In this document: positions 20,549-31,805 of the stretch, piece by piece
How the letters are laid out: each line of letters begins with the position of its first letter
Position numbering within the stretch: the first letter of the stretch is position 1
Assembly: GCA_008828725.1 (NCBI GenBank)
Contig: MEHQ01002813.1
Span: 775,094 to 839,093 of the forward strand
From: Saccharina japonica
Taxonomy: Eukaryota > Sar > Phaeophyceae > Laminariales > Laminariaceae
DNA length: 64,000 nucleotides
Reading direction: 5' to 3'
Made by a program: the position numbers and the translations under genes
Notes under the pieces: generated by a model
The model's database searches: none
What the model was told of the DNA's origin: nothing
Seen by the model: the letters and a program-made list of their open reading frames with translations, nothing else

Positions 20549-21892
20549 TTAATCGTCCTCGCCATCACTGTCACTCCTTGCCAGGTAGTCCCAGGCCTTA
20601 GTGAAGGCCTTCATATCATATTTTACCAGCCTCTCTAACGTTCCTGCCCTCTGCCGCGCCGATACTCCGATATGCTCCATCCTAAAGTCGTTGTCGCCCA
20701 TCTTACGTAGTGTCTGGTTGTAAACCTTAAAAAGGCTCTGACACACCCGCTCTAACGTGTCACCGTCGTACTCCGCATACTGCTCGAAGATAGTCTCCAC
20801 CAACTCGTCTACCGTACTCGCGTTCATCCCCCACACCCTTGACTTGAGAGATGCAAAGAAACCCAAGTCGTTAACGTTCAAGTCAGGCGATTGGGAAGGC
20901 TGAGTCACAAGCTCTACCAACCACCCCCTCCCCATCCCCGCCGAATTAAGAGTCTCCGGATTGTTTTTGCCCGTGTGGGGGGTCGCGCCGTCTTGCTGCA
21001 CTACTACGCGCTTTGAACGTTGCCACGACATCTTTTCCTTGCTCGCGGGTAGAAGTTGGTCGATGTACCAGTCCTTGTACCACTCCGCGTCGATGGTGCA
21101 GTCGAACTCGTACTCCTCGCACCTCTGCCTCTTCTTGGACGATCGCTGGGCGGTTTTCATGACACAAATGCGCCAGATGCCGATCTTGCCGTCGAAGTCG
21201 TGGCTCGGGTCCGGCCGAGCGTTTGCCACAATGACCATGATCTTTGGAAGGTGGTTCTTGTGTTGAACGCGGGGAGACCCGGGGACCTCCTCGTCTGGGA
21301 ACATTCGAACTTTCTCTTTCTCCTTCATGAGGTAAAACCAACTTTCGTCCAGGTGAACGACGTTTCCCTGGTCGAGGTAGTCCCCGGTCGTCTCGTCGAC
21401 CTGATCGCAGATGAAGTCGATTCGGCGCTTCTTCTGGGTTTCGGAAAGGGAAGGCTTGATACGGCGAGCCACCTTTGTCGCCCCTAACTTTTTAAACCAC
21501 CGGTTCACGGTCTCCGCACCGAACTCCAGCCCGACCTCTTTCAGCTGATCGGACACCTGCCGGAGCGTAAATGCCCGGTTCTGCTTGTTGACGTTTTTCA
21601 GCGCCGCAACCTTGGTTGGAGTGAGGAGTGACGGCCGCCCGCTCCGACGTTTGTTTGAGAGGTCGAGGTCCCCGGTTTCCTCGATCTGAGCTTTGCACTC
21701 GGCCCAATGCTGTCTGGGGTACGCAGGACCAACACCGTACCGCTCCGCCATGGGGCCTAGAATACCCTTTGGCACCCTTTCGTTGCCTGGGGGAATGGAC
21801 AGCGCTATCTCCACCGCCATGGGATAACGGCGGCTCAACGTTACTTCGGCGCCCCGTTTACCCCGTGGGGGTGTCTCGACGTTATTATCCAT
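20549..21892 (-). CDS. Mariner-type (Tc1/mariner, plant-like) transposase, 447 aa
   Basis: The enzyme cuts and rejoins the element ends. Residues about 79-135 resemble paired helix-turn-helix DNA-binding domains (SNKRRSGRPSLLTP, FTLRQVSDQLKEVG, AETVNRWFKKLG). The catalytic triad is Asp182 in VVHLDESWFY, Asp301 in VVQQDGATPHTG and Asp342 in SPDLNVNDLGFF. This gives DD40D by my count, next to the DD39D of plant mariners, whose hallmark DLGFF it shares. Length is about normal for plant-type mariner transposases. The start MDNNVETPPR is the first Met and lies 248 bp inside the right terminal repeat. No break is seen. The C terminus is acidic (SDSDGEDD). Expressed function is inferred, not shown. 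Confidence 0.92.
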   Translation of the reverse strand: MDNNVETPPRGKRGAEVTLSRRYPMAVEIALSIPPGNERVPKGILGPMAERYGVGPAYPRQHWAECKAQIEETGDLDLSNKRRSGRPSLLTPTKVAALKNVNKQNRAFTLRQVSDQLKEVGLEFGAETVNRWFKKLGATKVARRIKPSLSETQKKRRIDFICDQVDETTGDYLDQGNVVHLDESWFYLMKEKEKVRMFPDEEVPGSPRVQHKNHLPKIMVIVANARPDPSHDFDGKIGIWRICVMKTAQRSSKKRQRCEEYEFDCTIDAEWYKDWYIDQLLPASKEKMSWQRSKRVVVQQDGATPHTGKNNPETLNSAGMGRGWLVELVTQPSQSPDLNVNDLGFFASLKSRVWGMNASTVDELVETIFEQYAEYDGDTLERVCQSLFKVYNQTLRKMGDNDFRMEHIGVSARQRAGTLERLVKYDMKAFTKAWDYLARSDSDGEDD

Positions 21893-22139
21893 CGTGGTGG
21901 CGCGGTTGTGGTGGACAGGGGGCGTTCAAACGCCAAAATTCTCAAAAACGTTCTCAAAATATTGTGGGAATTCTCAAAATATTCCCGATATATTCCCACT
22001 TTTTGACCCAATAATTCTCACTTAGTATGAGTCCGATTTTTTTGTTTTTTTTATATGGTCATCCACGTAACGAGAGCTTTCCAACGAACCTAACTATGGC
22101 CATGTGAGCGCCTCCATCGGGGAGATACGATCTGCCCCC

Positions 22140-22171
22140 CATAACGTAGTTTACTTATGGGACAGAGGAAG
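22140..22171 (-). repeat. Mariner terminal inverted repeat, right
   Basis: Reverse complement begins CTTCCTCTGTCCCATAAG and ends CTACGTTATG, 31/32 identical to the left repeat. Confidence 0.9.
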
Positions 22172-22559
22172 AACCTGTACAATCTAGTACGGGCTTCCTG
22201 GGTCGGATCTGTACTGTACCAGATAGATCCTGAAGTATATATTTATTTAATTTGTCTCTCACCGGCGAGGGGTGGCCGGGGCTGGCCTTCCCCCGCCGCC
22301 CCCCTGACCTGGATGGGTGCGCCCTCTACCGCGCCTCCATTCCGCGCGTGCCGCGAAAAACCTAGACGCAAGGAACACCGAAATGTGTGAATAGTGTGGA
22401 GAGACGTGGCAGCATCGTGCCCCCCCCTCCCGTGCTCGCAACCCCAAAATTGAGATAGTCGCTCCCGCGCCGGCCGCCACCCTGTCCCCAATGTGCTTAT
22501 CGGACGGGGCGCTCCAACAGCGAGCCTACTCATTGCTGTCTCCACAGCAAGCGACACCG

Positions 22560-22616
22560 TGTCTATTATTAGTATTATTAATAAAATAATTATTCTTATT
22601 GTTGTTGTTATTATAT
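22560..22616. repeat. AT-rich (TTA/TTG)n tract
   Basis: A run of ATTATTAATAAAATAATTATT followed by GTTGTTGTTATT lies exactly against the truncated end of the inverted copy that begins at 22617. Confidence 0.7.
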
Positions 22617-23624
22617 TGGCGTACAACGTACCGAGATTTCACCCGACGCACTGGGTCTCATCGACACCACCGAGAGCCGTACCTTGCACAGCCGACAAAA
22701 GCGCTGCTACTCGTAACACGGCAACTAACCGCGGAGCGCACCGAGGCTCAAAATGTGTAGGCTGGAGTATGGCACGGACGAGTGGCGTTGGGCTGTCACG
22801 GCGGGCCGCAGCTGCGGCACCCGCTCACTTGATGTCGTCGTGGAAGGTGCCTCGATCAGAAATTGGTACTCGTACGTGCCGCCTGTATACCTCCCAATGA
22901 TACAGCATGAAAAGTCTTGTGTACCATCTCCGGAACACACCCGTGGTGGCGGCAGCACAGCAGCTGAAGCTACAGCTGCAGCAGCAGCAGCAGCAGCGGC
23001 GGCGGCGGCGCGGCGGGGGAGGGCGCGGGGGCGACTGCGCCGCTGTGCGAGGGGGTCGGGCGTGCTTGAATCGTGGCGTTGGCACTCGTAGGCTCAAGCA
23101 GGGAAGCGTAGCGCTGGCACGCGTAGGCTCGAAGCTCAGCAGCAGCAGCACAAAAAAAAGAAAAAAAGCTGGTCACATAATTGAAAGTTGCAAAAACGGA
23201 AGCTGCTTGCTGCTGAGCTGCTGCTGCTGCTGCTGCCCCTGGCCACCCCTGGGAGAGTACGAGTAGCTGCTTCTAACTGTGCTGCTGCTTCTGCTTGCTG
23301 TCTGGGTATACAGCGGCTGCCGCCGATGCTGGATTGTTGTTGCTGTTGTTATATACCCTGCTTGTATTGCTGCTTTTGCTATAGGATGCACCTGGTACCA
23401 CGAGTCGTACATACCGGTACGTTCGTACTGCTGGTATACTTTTGTTTCTTCGTTTTTGTCTCCCCGTGCTCACCCACTCCCCTGTTTCATACGGCACGAA
23501 GGGTTTGCAAAGTATTCTTTTTATTTGCTTTTGCGCAAACACTAACAAATCGGGAGGGAAAGGAAATTCACTTTTTTTAGCGTCAAGAAAAATATTTTCT
23601 GAAAAGACTTTTGCGCAAACACTC
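22617..23624 (+). mobile_element. Truncated DNA element, inverted relative to 28466-29500
   Basis: This ~1-kb segment is the reverse complement of 28466-29500, with identical stretches of hundreds of bases and some divergence near the right end. Its right end is CTTTTGCGCAAACACTC (23608-23624), the terminal repeat of the complete copy. The left ~160 bp of the element are missing and replaced by an AT-rich tract. It includes CAG/CTG and CGG microsatellites near 22975-23010 and 23217-23238. Both copies can be read as a 112-codon frame, but it is low-complexity Ala/Arg sequence. Confidence 0.82.
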
Positions 23625-24284
23625 TTTTGCCACAGTTTTTCGCCATACGAACGCACGTCGTTTTTTTTCTCTTGACAGTCCCGTGCGGGATGATATCTGT
23701 TTTGGACCTTACGAGACCCCAAAAATATCTATCGTATGCGCTCCTCAGGAGCGTGTCGGGAGAAATTATCGGTTTACGTGCCCGTCGGCCTGGATATAGT
23801 ACCGGGCAGGGCCTCGCGTGCGCTCGCGGGCGTGAACATGCGGGCGGTGGGCGCTGCAGCAACGTTTACCAATAATATGGTGATGGAGAGCGCACATACA
23901 AAACACACACGCTCTTTATTTTTACACGCAGCTACATGCATAATCAAAGATTCCGATTTTTTATGTCGACGACGAACCCGCATTTTGATCAGACCACGTA
24001 CTACTACTGTACTTGTACTGCTAATGTACACGTTCGTACGTACGCACGTATGATACAGTATAGTACCAGCACCACAGCAGAAACAGGCCTGTGTACCATG
24101 GGTTTATACGTGCGTGGTACACCAGTGTGATACTATGATACTATTAATACTGGTGATGGTTGTTTCTGTTAGTATTCGAGCGATGGACACTCCAACTTTC
24201 CCAATAAAATTACGGTGATGGTCGAGAACTTGTTCATTTTCGAAAAAAGTGGTTCCGAATTAATTACCGGTATACGTATACTCG
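23625..24284. other. No recognisable gene
   Basis: Sequence between two DNA elements. Short GTAC-rich and CGTACG-rich stretches occur near 24025-24060. Nothing else is supported. Confidence 0.35.
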
Positions 24285-24286
24285 TA

Positions 24287-25029
24287 CGAGCTGGGCCAGC
24301 CAAGACCCCGCTAGAACATTCGATCGGCTATGCCCCGCTCAATAATGCGTGTTTTGACGTGATTTTTTGACACGGTGTTCCTTGTGTACCAGCCAACCTT
24401 TTCGATGTCATCCTTTTTTTCTTTTATTTTTTCCCCAGGATATATGACCGATCCAACGATCCGTAAAAATGAAAAAGTGGTCATAACTAGTCCGAAAAAA
24501 AAACAAAAAAAAAGGGATGACACGGAGTACATTCGTATGTGTGTTTCAAATACGTGGTAAAAAAATCAGTTCGAAAAGTGAAAAATTGAGCGGGGCGTCG
24601 CAGTAAAACTGCCGTTTTCGTAATTACTTGTTTTCAGCATGGAATCGTTTTTTTTTTTGTTATATCTCTTGATGGGTGATGAATTGGGCAATGCAACTTG
24701 CATCGATCGTCTCCTTGTGTCTCAAGCATTGTCTACACCAAATTTCAGCTTGATCAGGAATGGCGATTGTTTTAGCTGTTATTATGTGAAATTAGCGTCT
24801 AAATCTGGTAAAAAAACAGAATTTTTGGTACTTTTTTTGAGTTTTCGCGGATATCTCGGCGAAATCGAGTCGGTTTTTTCAAAAGTTAAGAAAAGTTCAT
24901 ATACTGTTTTTTTTTTCATCTCCAATAATATGTCAGGATCATCTCTGCCAAATTTCCAAGTCTAACTCGCAAAATTGGCGGCGCTAGAAGCTCACAACAG
25001 AAAATCCGTTGTATGGCTGGCCCAGCTCG
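24287..25029. mobile_element. Non-autonomous TIR element, 743 bp, flanked by TA
   Basis: Both ends read CGAGCTGGGCCAGCCA when oriented inward, a perfect 16-bp terminal inverted repeat, and TA lies directly outside each (24285-24286 and 25030-25031). A diverged second copy lies at 32980-33680 and shares internal blocks such as GGCTATGCCCCGCTCAAT, AGTGGTCATAACT and CTCTTGATGGGTGA. There is no transposase. The TA flanks suggest mobilisation by a Tc1/mariner-like enzyme, though not obviously the one at 20549, whose ends differ. Confidence 0.8.
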
Positions 25030-25234
25030 TATACATACTCGTATTGCATTTATAGTTGTCCCGTGGGCTACATGCAAGATCCAAGATTGATTGTGTTTTT
25101 ATGCTCGATGCTGAATTTTACGAACTACTTACCGCTGATACACGCACGGCCGGATTTTTATAGCTTACTGCCGATATACACGTACGTACGTACAACGTAC
25201 GTAAGTACGTACGTATCATAATACCTCAGTACCA

Positions 25235-25365
25235 CAGGGTGATATTTACAAGGAATAAGAAATTCAAGAGCCGTTATATTGAAGTTAGTATAAAACGCAT
25301 CCTCTCTCATGTATATAAGAAACCTACCCTCCGCTTGTGAGTGTTTCTCATTAGGTGTTTTGTAC
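25235..25365. repeat. AATAAGAAA...TTTCTCATTAGGTG dispersed repeat copy
   Basis: It contains AATAAGAAATTC, GCCGTTATATTGAAGTTAGT, the CATCCTCTCTCA block and the end TTTCTCATTAGGTG followed by GTAC. It aligns with 63720-63833 and more weakly with 58925-59085. Confidence 0.7.
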
Positions 25366-26690
25366 TACTGCTGTACACCCCTTGGCAGTACGGAGTCGCT
25401 TTGTTCGCCCTAAGCTTACCTATTATTCTGCCTCAGTAGACTACTCCTCGCCGTTACGGGCATTGCGCGTAGCCGCAGGCGGGCGTCAGCCCGCTGCAGC
25501 GAAGCCCCTCTTGTACCAGGTATTTATATATCTACTATTTTAGGCCGGTGCCTCGAAGTATTACGAAAAGGATTCCACGTCCTGCAGCTCCGCACTTGGC
25601 GGCACACACGCGGAACTTGTAATAAGCGAGTCAAACGGCGATGCAACGCGCTTCGTTCGGTCGCGCGGTCGGCTCTGCGTTCGCCCCCAAAGCCCTCCCG
25701 TTCGCTCTCCCGACGTCGCTCTATCTCCTCCCGGCATCGCACGGTTCGTTTGTGCCTTCGACCTATTCGTCTCTCTAGGTATTGTGTACCAGACTATACT
25801 TCGTACCAGCACACGTCTCACGTACGACACAAACCAAAAACAAACCAGACAAAACGCTACTAGAACAGACACAGGCGCCATGCTTTTTCATGGGTTCCTT
25901 TACACCTGACGTAGGCAAACATCGCGCGAGCGAGCTCTATCATCAACAACGTAGATAGAGGAGCCAAGGTCTACGAGTATAGGGCTATATCAGGATTCGT
26001 CAAAACCGAAGAGGAGCTTGACGATAGCATGCTGCAGCATGTTTGCCCCCTCTCTCTGCTCTGCCACCACACGCAGAATACCACGCGCAGCCCGATACCG
26101 AACCACCGAACACTTTCAACACAAACGCCGCCCCAGTCCGTATGCGCCAGGAGGGTTATTCGCGAGCAGAGACGTTTCCTTGGGCTGAGGATGGGTGTGG
26201 TCTTGACGAGGGTATAGGCGTAGGGAAGGAGCTGTGTCGGCTGTGCAACCACCGTGGCAGCGTGTGGCGTGTCCGGAGTGCGGAAACGTTCCCGTTGAGA
26301 TTGTGTGCTGGTTCCTCCGTGTATGTTACGTCGTGTGGGCATAATTTGGCGACTTTGATTCGTTAAAAACAACGCCGACAACGGCCGCGAGGACCTCGGT
26401 GATGACAACATGATACTTGTGACATGAAGCACAGCCATCAGGATGTGATCTGACGCCAGATAATCTTGTGACCACGCCCTATCATACGTGTAGAGCGCTG
26501 TCGACGAAGCGTGCCAAATCGGTACAGAGTGTTTGCTTACGGAGCGGCACATTAGCGAATGAACGTGGATTTCCATCTTCATTTTTTGCATTCTGAATTG
26601 CACACGTATGTCGAGCTACAAAGCGTGAAGGGAAGGGAATTCAATTATTTTAGCGGAAGGATTTTTTTTTATATACCTCTATTTATAAGC
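25366..26690. other. No recognisable gene
   Basis: A GC hairpin (GCGGGC 25479-25484, GCCCGC 25489-25494) lies beside GCGAAGCCCC, mirroring the one at 375-396. A minus-strand frame of 210 codons at 25971-26603 shows no recognisable motif. I do not call it a gene. Confidence 0.35.
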
Positions 26691-26976
26691 CAATGAGATG
26701 GAGAGCAAAAAGTTACCGTACATTTCGTCAATTCCTACCGTCGCTGAAGTACTGTTTTGCCCTTTTTCAAATTCACCTCAAATCCTACCGTCGGTGATTA
26801 TTTTCGGGAAGGGAAGTAAAAAAAAACGCTACGTACAAGTATCGCAAACATCCACAAGGAAGACGTTTCCTATGCGGTTCGATTTCGAGCTTCAGATTTG
26901 TATTTTTCGATCTCGAAAACGAAAGCACCGTCCTATGCAGTCCGATTGTGCAAAATCTGACCGGATTTTTTTCGAT

Positions 26977-27521
26977 TTGAGGCCGTTTCCTATGCGGTTC
27001 GATTTTTGAGCTTCAGATTATGGTCCGATCGATTTTCAGCGACCTACTAGTAGTTGGAAAATCGAAACAGTCTTACGCGAGGTTACACGGATTTGTTGTA
27101 CGTGCAGATATTTGAGCAAACGGCGGGACCAACTGCTGTTGTTCTGGTCTGGCGCCGCGAAGAGACGCGACGAGTGCGCTGTACTGGCCCTAGAACCCAA
27201 GCGTCCGAAGTCACGCTGGCTGCCTCTGGTCTGGCGGCGACGCGCCGAGTGCGCTCGAGTCGACCTGTCTTGGTATTTTGTATTTTGACACAACAAAGCA
27301 TCCGAGCGTGGACTGACTACTACTGTATTGCTGCTACTGCTGCTGCTGCTGCTGTCAAGTCTACGAGTACGGAGAGGCGCGCGCCGAGTGCGCTTCGCTT
27401 CATCTCTAGGCCCGAGCCCGTGCCAGCCGGCTGTAGTTTGGCGACGGAGAGACGCACCAATCGCCGGCTGCGCGTCGGGCGCGAAGCAACGTCGCTGTGT
27501 CACCATCCAACACATCGATCG

Positions 27522-27562
<41 letters not shown>

Positions 27563-28441
27563 GCTGCGTGGATAACATCTTGAGTTTAGAGACCATGCCA
27601 TTTTTCTATTTGAAAATCTGATGACCAAGTCGTCGGATTTTGGGCCAAAATCTGACGACTTGGGCCATCGGATTCTCAAAGCGATTTTTTTCCGGTCAGA
27701 TTTTGCACAACCGGACTGCATAGGACTGTGCTTTCGTTTTTGAGATCGAAAAATACAAATCTGAAGCTCGAAATCGAACCGCATAGGAAACGGCCTGAGA
27801 ATCCGATAGTCCAAGTCGTCAGATTTTGGCCCAAAATCCGACGACTTGGGTCATCAGATTTTCAAGTCGAAAAATGGCATGGACTCTCTCAATTCAAGAT
27901 GTTATCCACGCAGCAAGCAAGCAGCACCAGCAGCACCAGCACGATCGATTAGTTGGATGGTGACACAGCGAGGTTGCTTCGCGCCCGACGTGCAGCCGGC
28001 GATCGGTGCGTCTCTCCGTCCCAAACTACAGTCGACTGGCGCGGGCTCGGGAGCGCACTCGGCGTGCGCCTCTCCGTAATCGTAGACTTTACAGCAGCAG
28101 CAGCAGCAGCAGGAGCAGCAGCAGTACAGTCAGTCCACGCTCGGATGCTTCGTTGTGTCAAAACACAAAATACCAAGACAGGTCGACCCCAGCGCACTCG
28201 GCGCGTCGCCGTCAGACCAAAGGCAGCCAGCGTGGCTTGCGTTCTACGCCCAGTACAGCGCGCTCGGCGCGTCTCTTAGCGGCGCCAGACCACAACAACA
28301 GCAGTTGGTCTCGCCGTTTGCTCAAATATATCTGCACGTGCAACAAATCCGTGTCTTCTCGCATAAGAAGACTAAGACTGTTTCGATTTTCAAACTAGGT
28401 CGCTGAAAAAAACGATCGGACCGCATAGGAAACGGCCTCAA
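26977..28441. mobile_element. CTG/CAG-rich fold-back element (~1.46 kb)
   Basis: Ends match as TTGAGGCCGTTTCCTATGCG with one later C/T difference. Inside, two ~600-bp arms (about 27030-27660 and 27810-28415) are inverted copies of each other. Each holds an ACACAACRAAGCATCCGAGCG-like block, a CTG or CAG microsatellite, and a terminal GTTATCCACGCAGCAAGCA-like block. The centre holds two near-palindromes (AAGTCGTCGGATTTTGGG and its mirror, near 27626 and 27814). The same outer motif also occurs near 26867 and, inverted, near 27770. A related structure lies at 60896-61725. No coding capacity is credible. Confidence 0.72.
27517..27562 (+). repeat. CTG trinucleotide microsatellite
   Basis: About fourteen CTG units in a row inside the left arm of the fold-back. 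The corresponding place in the right arm (about 27915-27942) has only interrupted CAGCAC units. Confidence 0.9.
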
Positions 28442-28465
28442 CAATTGTTTTTTTTATTTTTATTA

Positions 28466-29656
28466 GAGTGTTTGCGCAAAAGTGTTTTCAGAAAATGTTT
28501 TTCTTGACGTTAAAAAAAGTGAATTTCCTTTCCCTCACGATTTGTTAGTGTTTGCGCAAAAGCAAATCCAAAAAGACTTTGCAAACCCTTCGTGCCGTAT
28601 GAAACAGGGAAGCGGGTTAGCACGGGGAGACAAAAACGAAGAAACGAAAAGGAATTCGTATACCAGCACAGTAGTACGAACGTATAATATGTACATATAA
28701 TACGACTTGTGGTACCAGGTGCATCCTATAGCAAAAACAGCAACGAATACAAGCAGGGTACATATCAACAGCAAAAGCAACCCAGCATCGGCGGCAGCCG
28801 CTGTATACCCAGACAGCAAGCAGAAGCAGCAGCACAGTTAGCAGCAGCTACTCGTACTCTCCCAGGGGTGGTTAAGGTCAGCAGCAGCAGCAGCTCAGCA
28901 GCAGTAGTAGCTGAGCAGCAGCAGCTTAGCAGCAAGCAGCTTCAGTTTTTGCAACTTTCGATCATGGGATCAGCTCTTTTTCTCATGTTTGTGCTGCTGC
29001 TGAGCTTCGCTGTTCCTGCTTGAGCCTACGAGTGCCAACGCCACGATTCAAGCACGCCCGACCCCCTCGCACAGCGGCGCAGTCGCCCCCGCGCCCTCCC
29101 CCGCCGCGCCGCCGCCGCCGCTGCTGCTGCTGCTGCTGCAGCTGTAGCTTCAGCTGCTGTGCTGCCGCCACCACGGGTGTGTTCCGGAGATGGTACACAA
29201 GACTTTTCATGCTGTATCATTGGGAGGTATACAGGCGGCACGTACGAGTACCAATTTCTGATCGAGGCACCTTCCACGACGACATCAAGTGAGCGGGTGC
29301 CGCAGCTGCGGCCCGCCGTGACAGCCCAACGCCACTCGTCCGTGCCATACTCCAGCCTACACATTTTGAGCCTCGGTGCGCTCCGCGGTTAGTTGCCGTG
29401 TTACGAGTAGCAGCGCTTTTGTCGGCTGTGCAAGGTACGGCTCTCGGTGGTGTCGATGAGACCCAGTGCGTCGGGTGAAATCTCGGTACGTTGTACGCCA
29501 ATAAACAGAGAGCACAAAAAGTACCGCAAATTCTGGCCAAATCGTTACTTCTGAAAAGTATTTTCCGGTCGTTTTTTCAGAAAAATACCGCTAATTTTTA
29601 CCGCGGGACAATTTTTAGAAAAGTATTTTTCTAAAAAGTCTTTTGCGCAAACACTC
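28466..29656 (-). mobile_element. Complete non-autonomous DNA element, 1191 bp, TIR GAGTGTTTGCGCAAAAG
   Basis: Both ends begin GAGTGTTTGCGCAAAAG when read inward. The flanks are TATTA on each side (28461-28465 and 29657-29661), which can be read as a TA or a 5-bp target duplication. A second copy of the end motif lies 80 bp inside the left end (28549-28563), giving a subterminal direct repeat. The body matches 22617-23624 in inverted orientation. The 3' 150 bp contain AAAAGTATTTT-type repeats. No transposase is encoded. Confidence 0.8.
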
Positions 29657-29683
29657 TATTAAAAAAAAAAAAACTGAAAATAG

Positions 29684-31805
29684 ATCAGGGATTTTCAACG
29701 GTATATTGCATGATAATTATACGTGGATTTACGTCAGACCTTTAGCTACCTGTAGAATAGCTCGAACTCTGAAACTTTACATGTGTATACGTATACGCGT
29801 ATCATACACAAACAGACGTAGAAGAGGTCGGCTGTGTACTGCTGTATCGGTATGTTTCAATGTTCGTCTGCCACCGCCCGCCCCTCCCTCCCTCACCCCT
29901 CACTCGTACGAATACACCAAGGCAAGGCGCCTACTGCTGCTGTACCGTCAGGTAAGGAAAAAGGTCATCTGCCAAGACGCGCGCATCCATATTGTTGCGA
30001 CCCCGGCGCGCCCTGTGTCTCATTGGAAAACATCACGGAGTTTAGGGTCATATAGCAGCCGCCGAGTATGTGAGACCCATGGTATATCAGCCTATATCTC
30101 TGAAGAACTGCAGGAATGCTCATGTCTGTATTGTGAGACCCGTGACTTATTAGCCGATATCTCTGAAGAACTGCAGGAATGCTCCTCATGTCCGTCTGAT
30201 GTACTGCTGTAGTGTTATTTACCTCAAAATGCAAGCTTCCGCCGCTTGTTTCAGTTAACTATCACCCCCACCCTCTCCTTTTGGGTCGAAGCTTACAGTA
30301 AGCGTTCAACAGCGCCACGACTTACTGCGGTTGTCGCTCTGCCTATTATGCGGCGTGCTCGCGGAAAAAGCGGCGCAGAGCGCCAGGAGGTCAACAATGA
30401 AGTTGGTGTGGTTCGGAAAAGACGCTGTGGCGTTATGCCATGGTTCGAATTTAGTCAGTGCACTACGACGTATATGTTTTATACCTCTCTGTGGATCACA
30501 ACCACCCTTAGCAATTCTATTTCTGGTATAATAACACCATATCATCAGTACTCCTTACGGAAAACGGCATACTCGTAGCTCCAGTTCTAGTTCTCAGACC
30601 TCCGACTGACCAACGTATAGCTTGTTCGTTATTGTCTCTATTTAATAGGAGGTATTGGGGCTCTTGGATCTGCAAGGGAGGGCAAGCATTGCTGTGTTTG
30701 CATCACGAAGCGAAAGCGCTCCGCTGCAAGATTTTGATCGTTTCAGAGCTCCTGTTTGGTATCTACACTCTGCTGTGGCCACGTATAGGACGCTACGGAC
30801 GGTGGAACTAGAGGCTCAGCAGGTACGTTCACCTACTATAAATAATTATCGGCGTCCTCGTCGAAAATCCGAGTTAAAACAGTACCAGCAGCGGAGAAAC
30901 TGCTATTTTTCACATTCGGCTTGGGTACCAGGGGTATGGCGAGTCGTTTTCGAGTTAGAGGCACGTTTCGTGATGAATCAAGGCGTCTGATCGATGTGCC
31001 TCCTGAGATACATACATGTTGACCATGATCTATCTAGGCTCTCTTAAACTACTCATTGGTCGAAATTCTGAGCATTAGCACTGGAGAAATGCCGTTTTCC
31101 GTAGTAGGGAGTCACGAAAAATCTAGAAATTTTACCAGAAATAGTTTTGCAACTGAAAAAAAAGGGTGTGTTTTTCATTTTCTCATACGTGCCAGTTATA
31201 TTTTTTGTCCGAAGGGGCGCTCCTTCTGTATAGATAGCTGATGCTTTGGAGAGTATCATCAGCCGTGCCTCCGGCAGCTAGTCCTTGTTAAGCTTGGTCC
31301 CCTTCTCTGCGCCACGCGATGAGGTAAACAGTACCTTCCCTCTCGCTAGAAACCTGCAAATGGGCTCAGGCTGTCTTCCGTATTCAGGGTGCGTACGAAG
31401 ACAGCACACTATATCATGCTGCTGCGCTTTCTTGTTTTGGTGCCCTGGAAGATGCGTTCCCTAGAAGTGCACAGCAGTAAATACTGCAGCACTGGCTTGA
31501 TCCAAGTTCAGCCACATGAAGCGCTCAACTTTCGTGAAACTTACACGCTGCCTACGTATGTACGAGGTTGGGAGTTGTGTTTTCCTATTTTTTTTCATAT
31601 TCTCAGGCTGATATTCGTGTTAAGCGTTAAGCCACGTTCTTAAAAACAAGCCGGTACTCTGCTGCTGCTGTACCTGTGACCAACGGTACCCTGTACTTGA
31701 TGTTGTTGGGTAGACAGATCGGGTTTAATGTGAAGACAACACACACCCATTATTGTCTGTCCTGATTCCTAATCCTAGGGAGATACAAATTCTGTGGTCA
31801 CAGAC
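29684..31805 (+). repeat. Large dispersed repeat, copy 1 (partner 59699-63950)
   Basis: Shared blocks in the same order include AGATCAGGGATTTTCAACGG, AAGGTCATCTG(C/T)CAAGACGC, GCGACCCCGGCGCGCCCTGT, TTTCAGTTAACTATCACCCC, GAAAAGACGCTGTGGCGTTA, GCGCTCCTTCTGTATAGAT and CACAGCAGTAAATACTGC. Relative to the partner, this copy has an extra ~700 bp (about 30515-31205) and lacks the 2.9-kb block at 59769-62632. No long conserved frame links the copies, so I treat it as a non-coding repeat or an old element remnant. Confidence 0.75.

Larger units (their letters stand above)
20301..22171 (-). mobile_element. Mariner-type DNA transposon, apparently complete (1871 bp)
   Basis: Terminal inverted repeats at 20301-20332 and 22140-22171 match at 31 of 32 positions and begin CTTCCTCTGTCCC, close to the CTCCCTCCGTCCC ends of plant mariner/Stowaway elements. 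They enclose one intact transposase on the minus strand. Near-identical ends and an open frame suggest a young, possibly autonomous copy. The bases directly outside are AACC on both sides (20297-20300 and 22172-22175), not the TA expected of this superfamily. Confidence 0.9.

Noticed and set aside
22753..23091. 112-codon frame present identically at 29026-29364 on the other strand
   Set aside because: Identity reflects recent duplication of a non-autonomous element. The product is Ala/Arg low complexity from CAG and CGG tracts.
25971..26603. 210-codon minus-strand frame
   Set aside because: No recognisable domain, no repeat relationship and ordinary composition for chance frames in this region. 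Not enough support for a gene.
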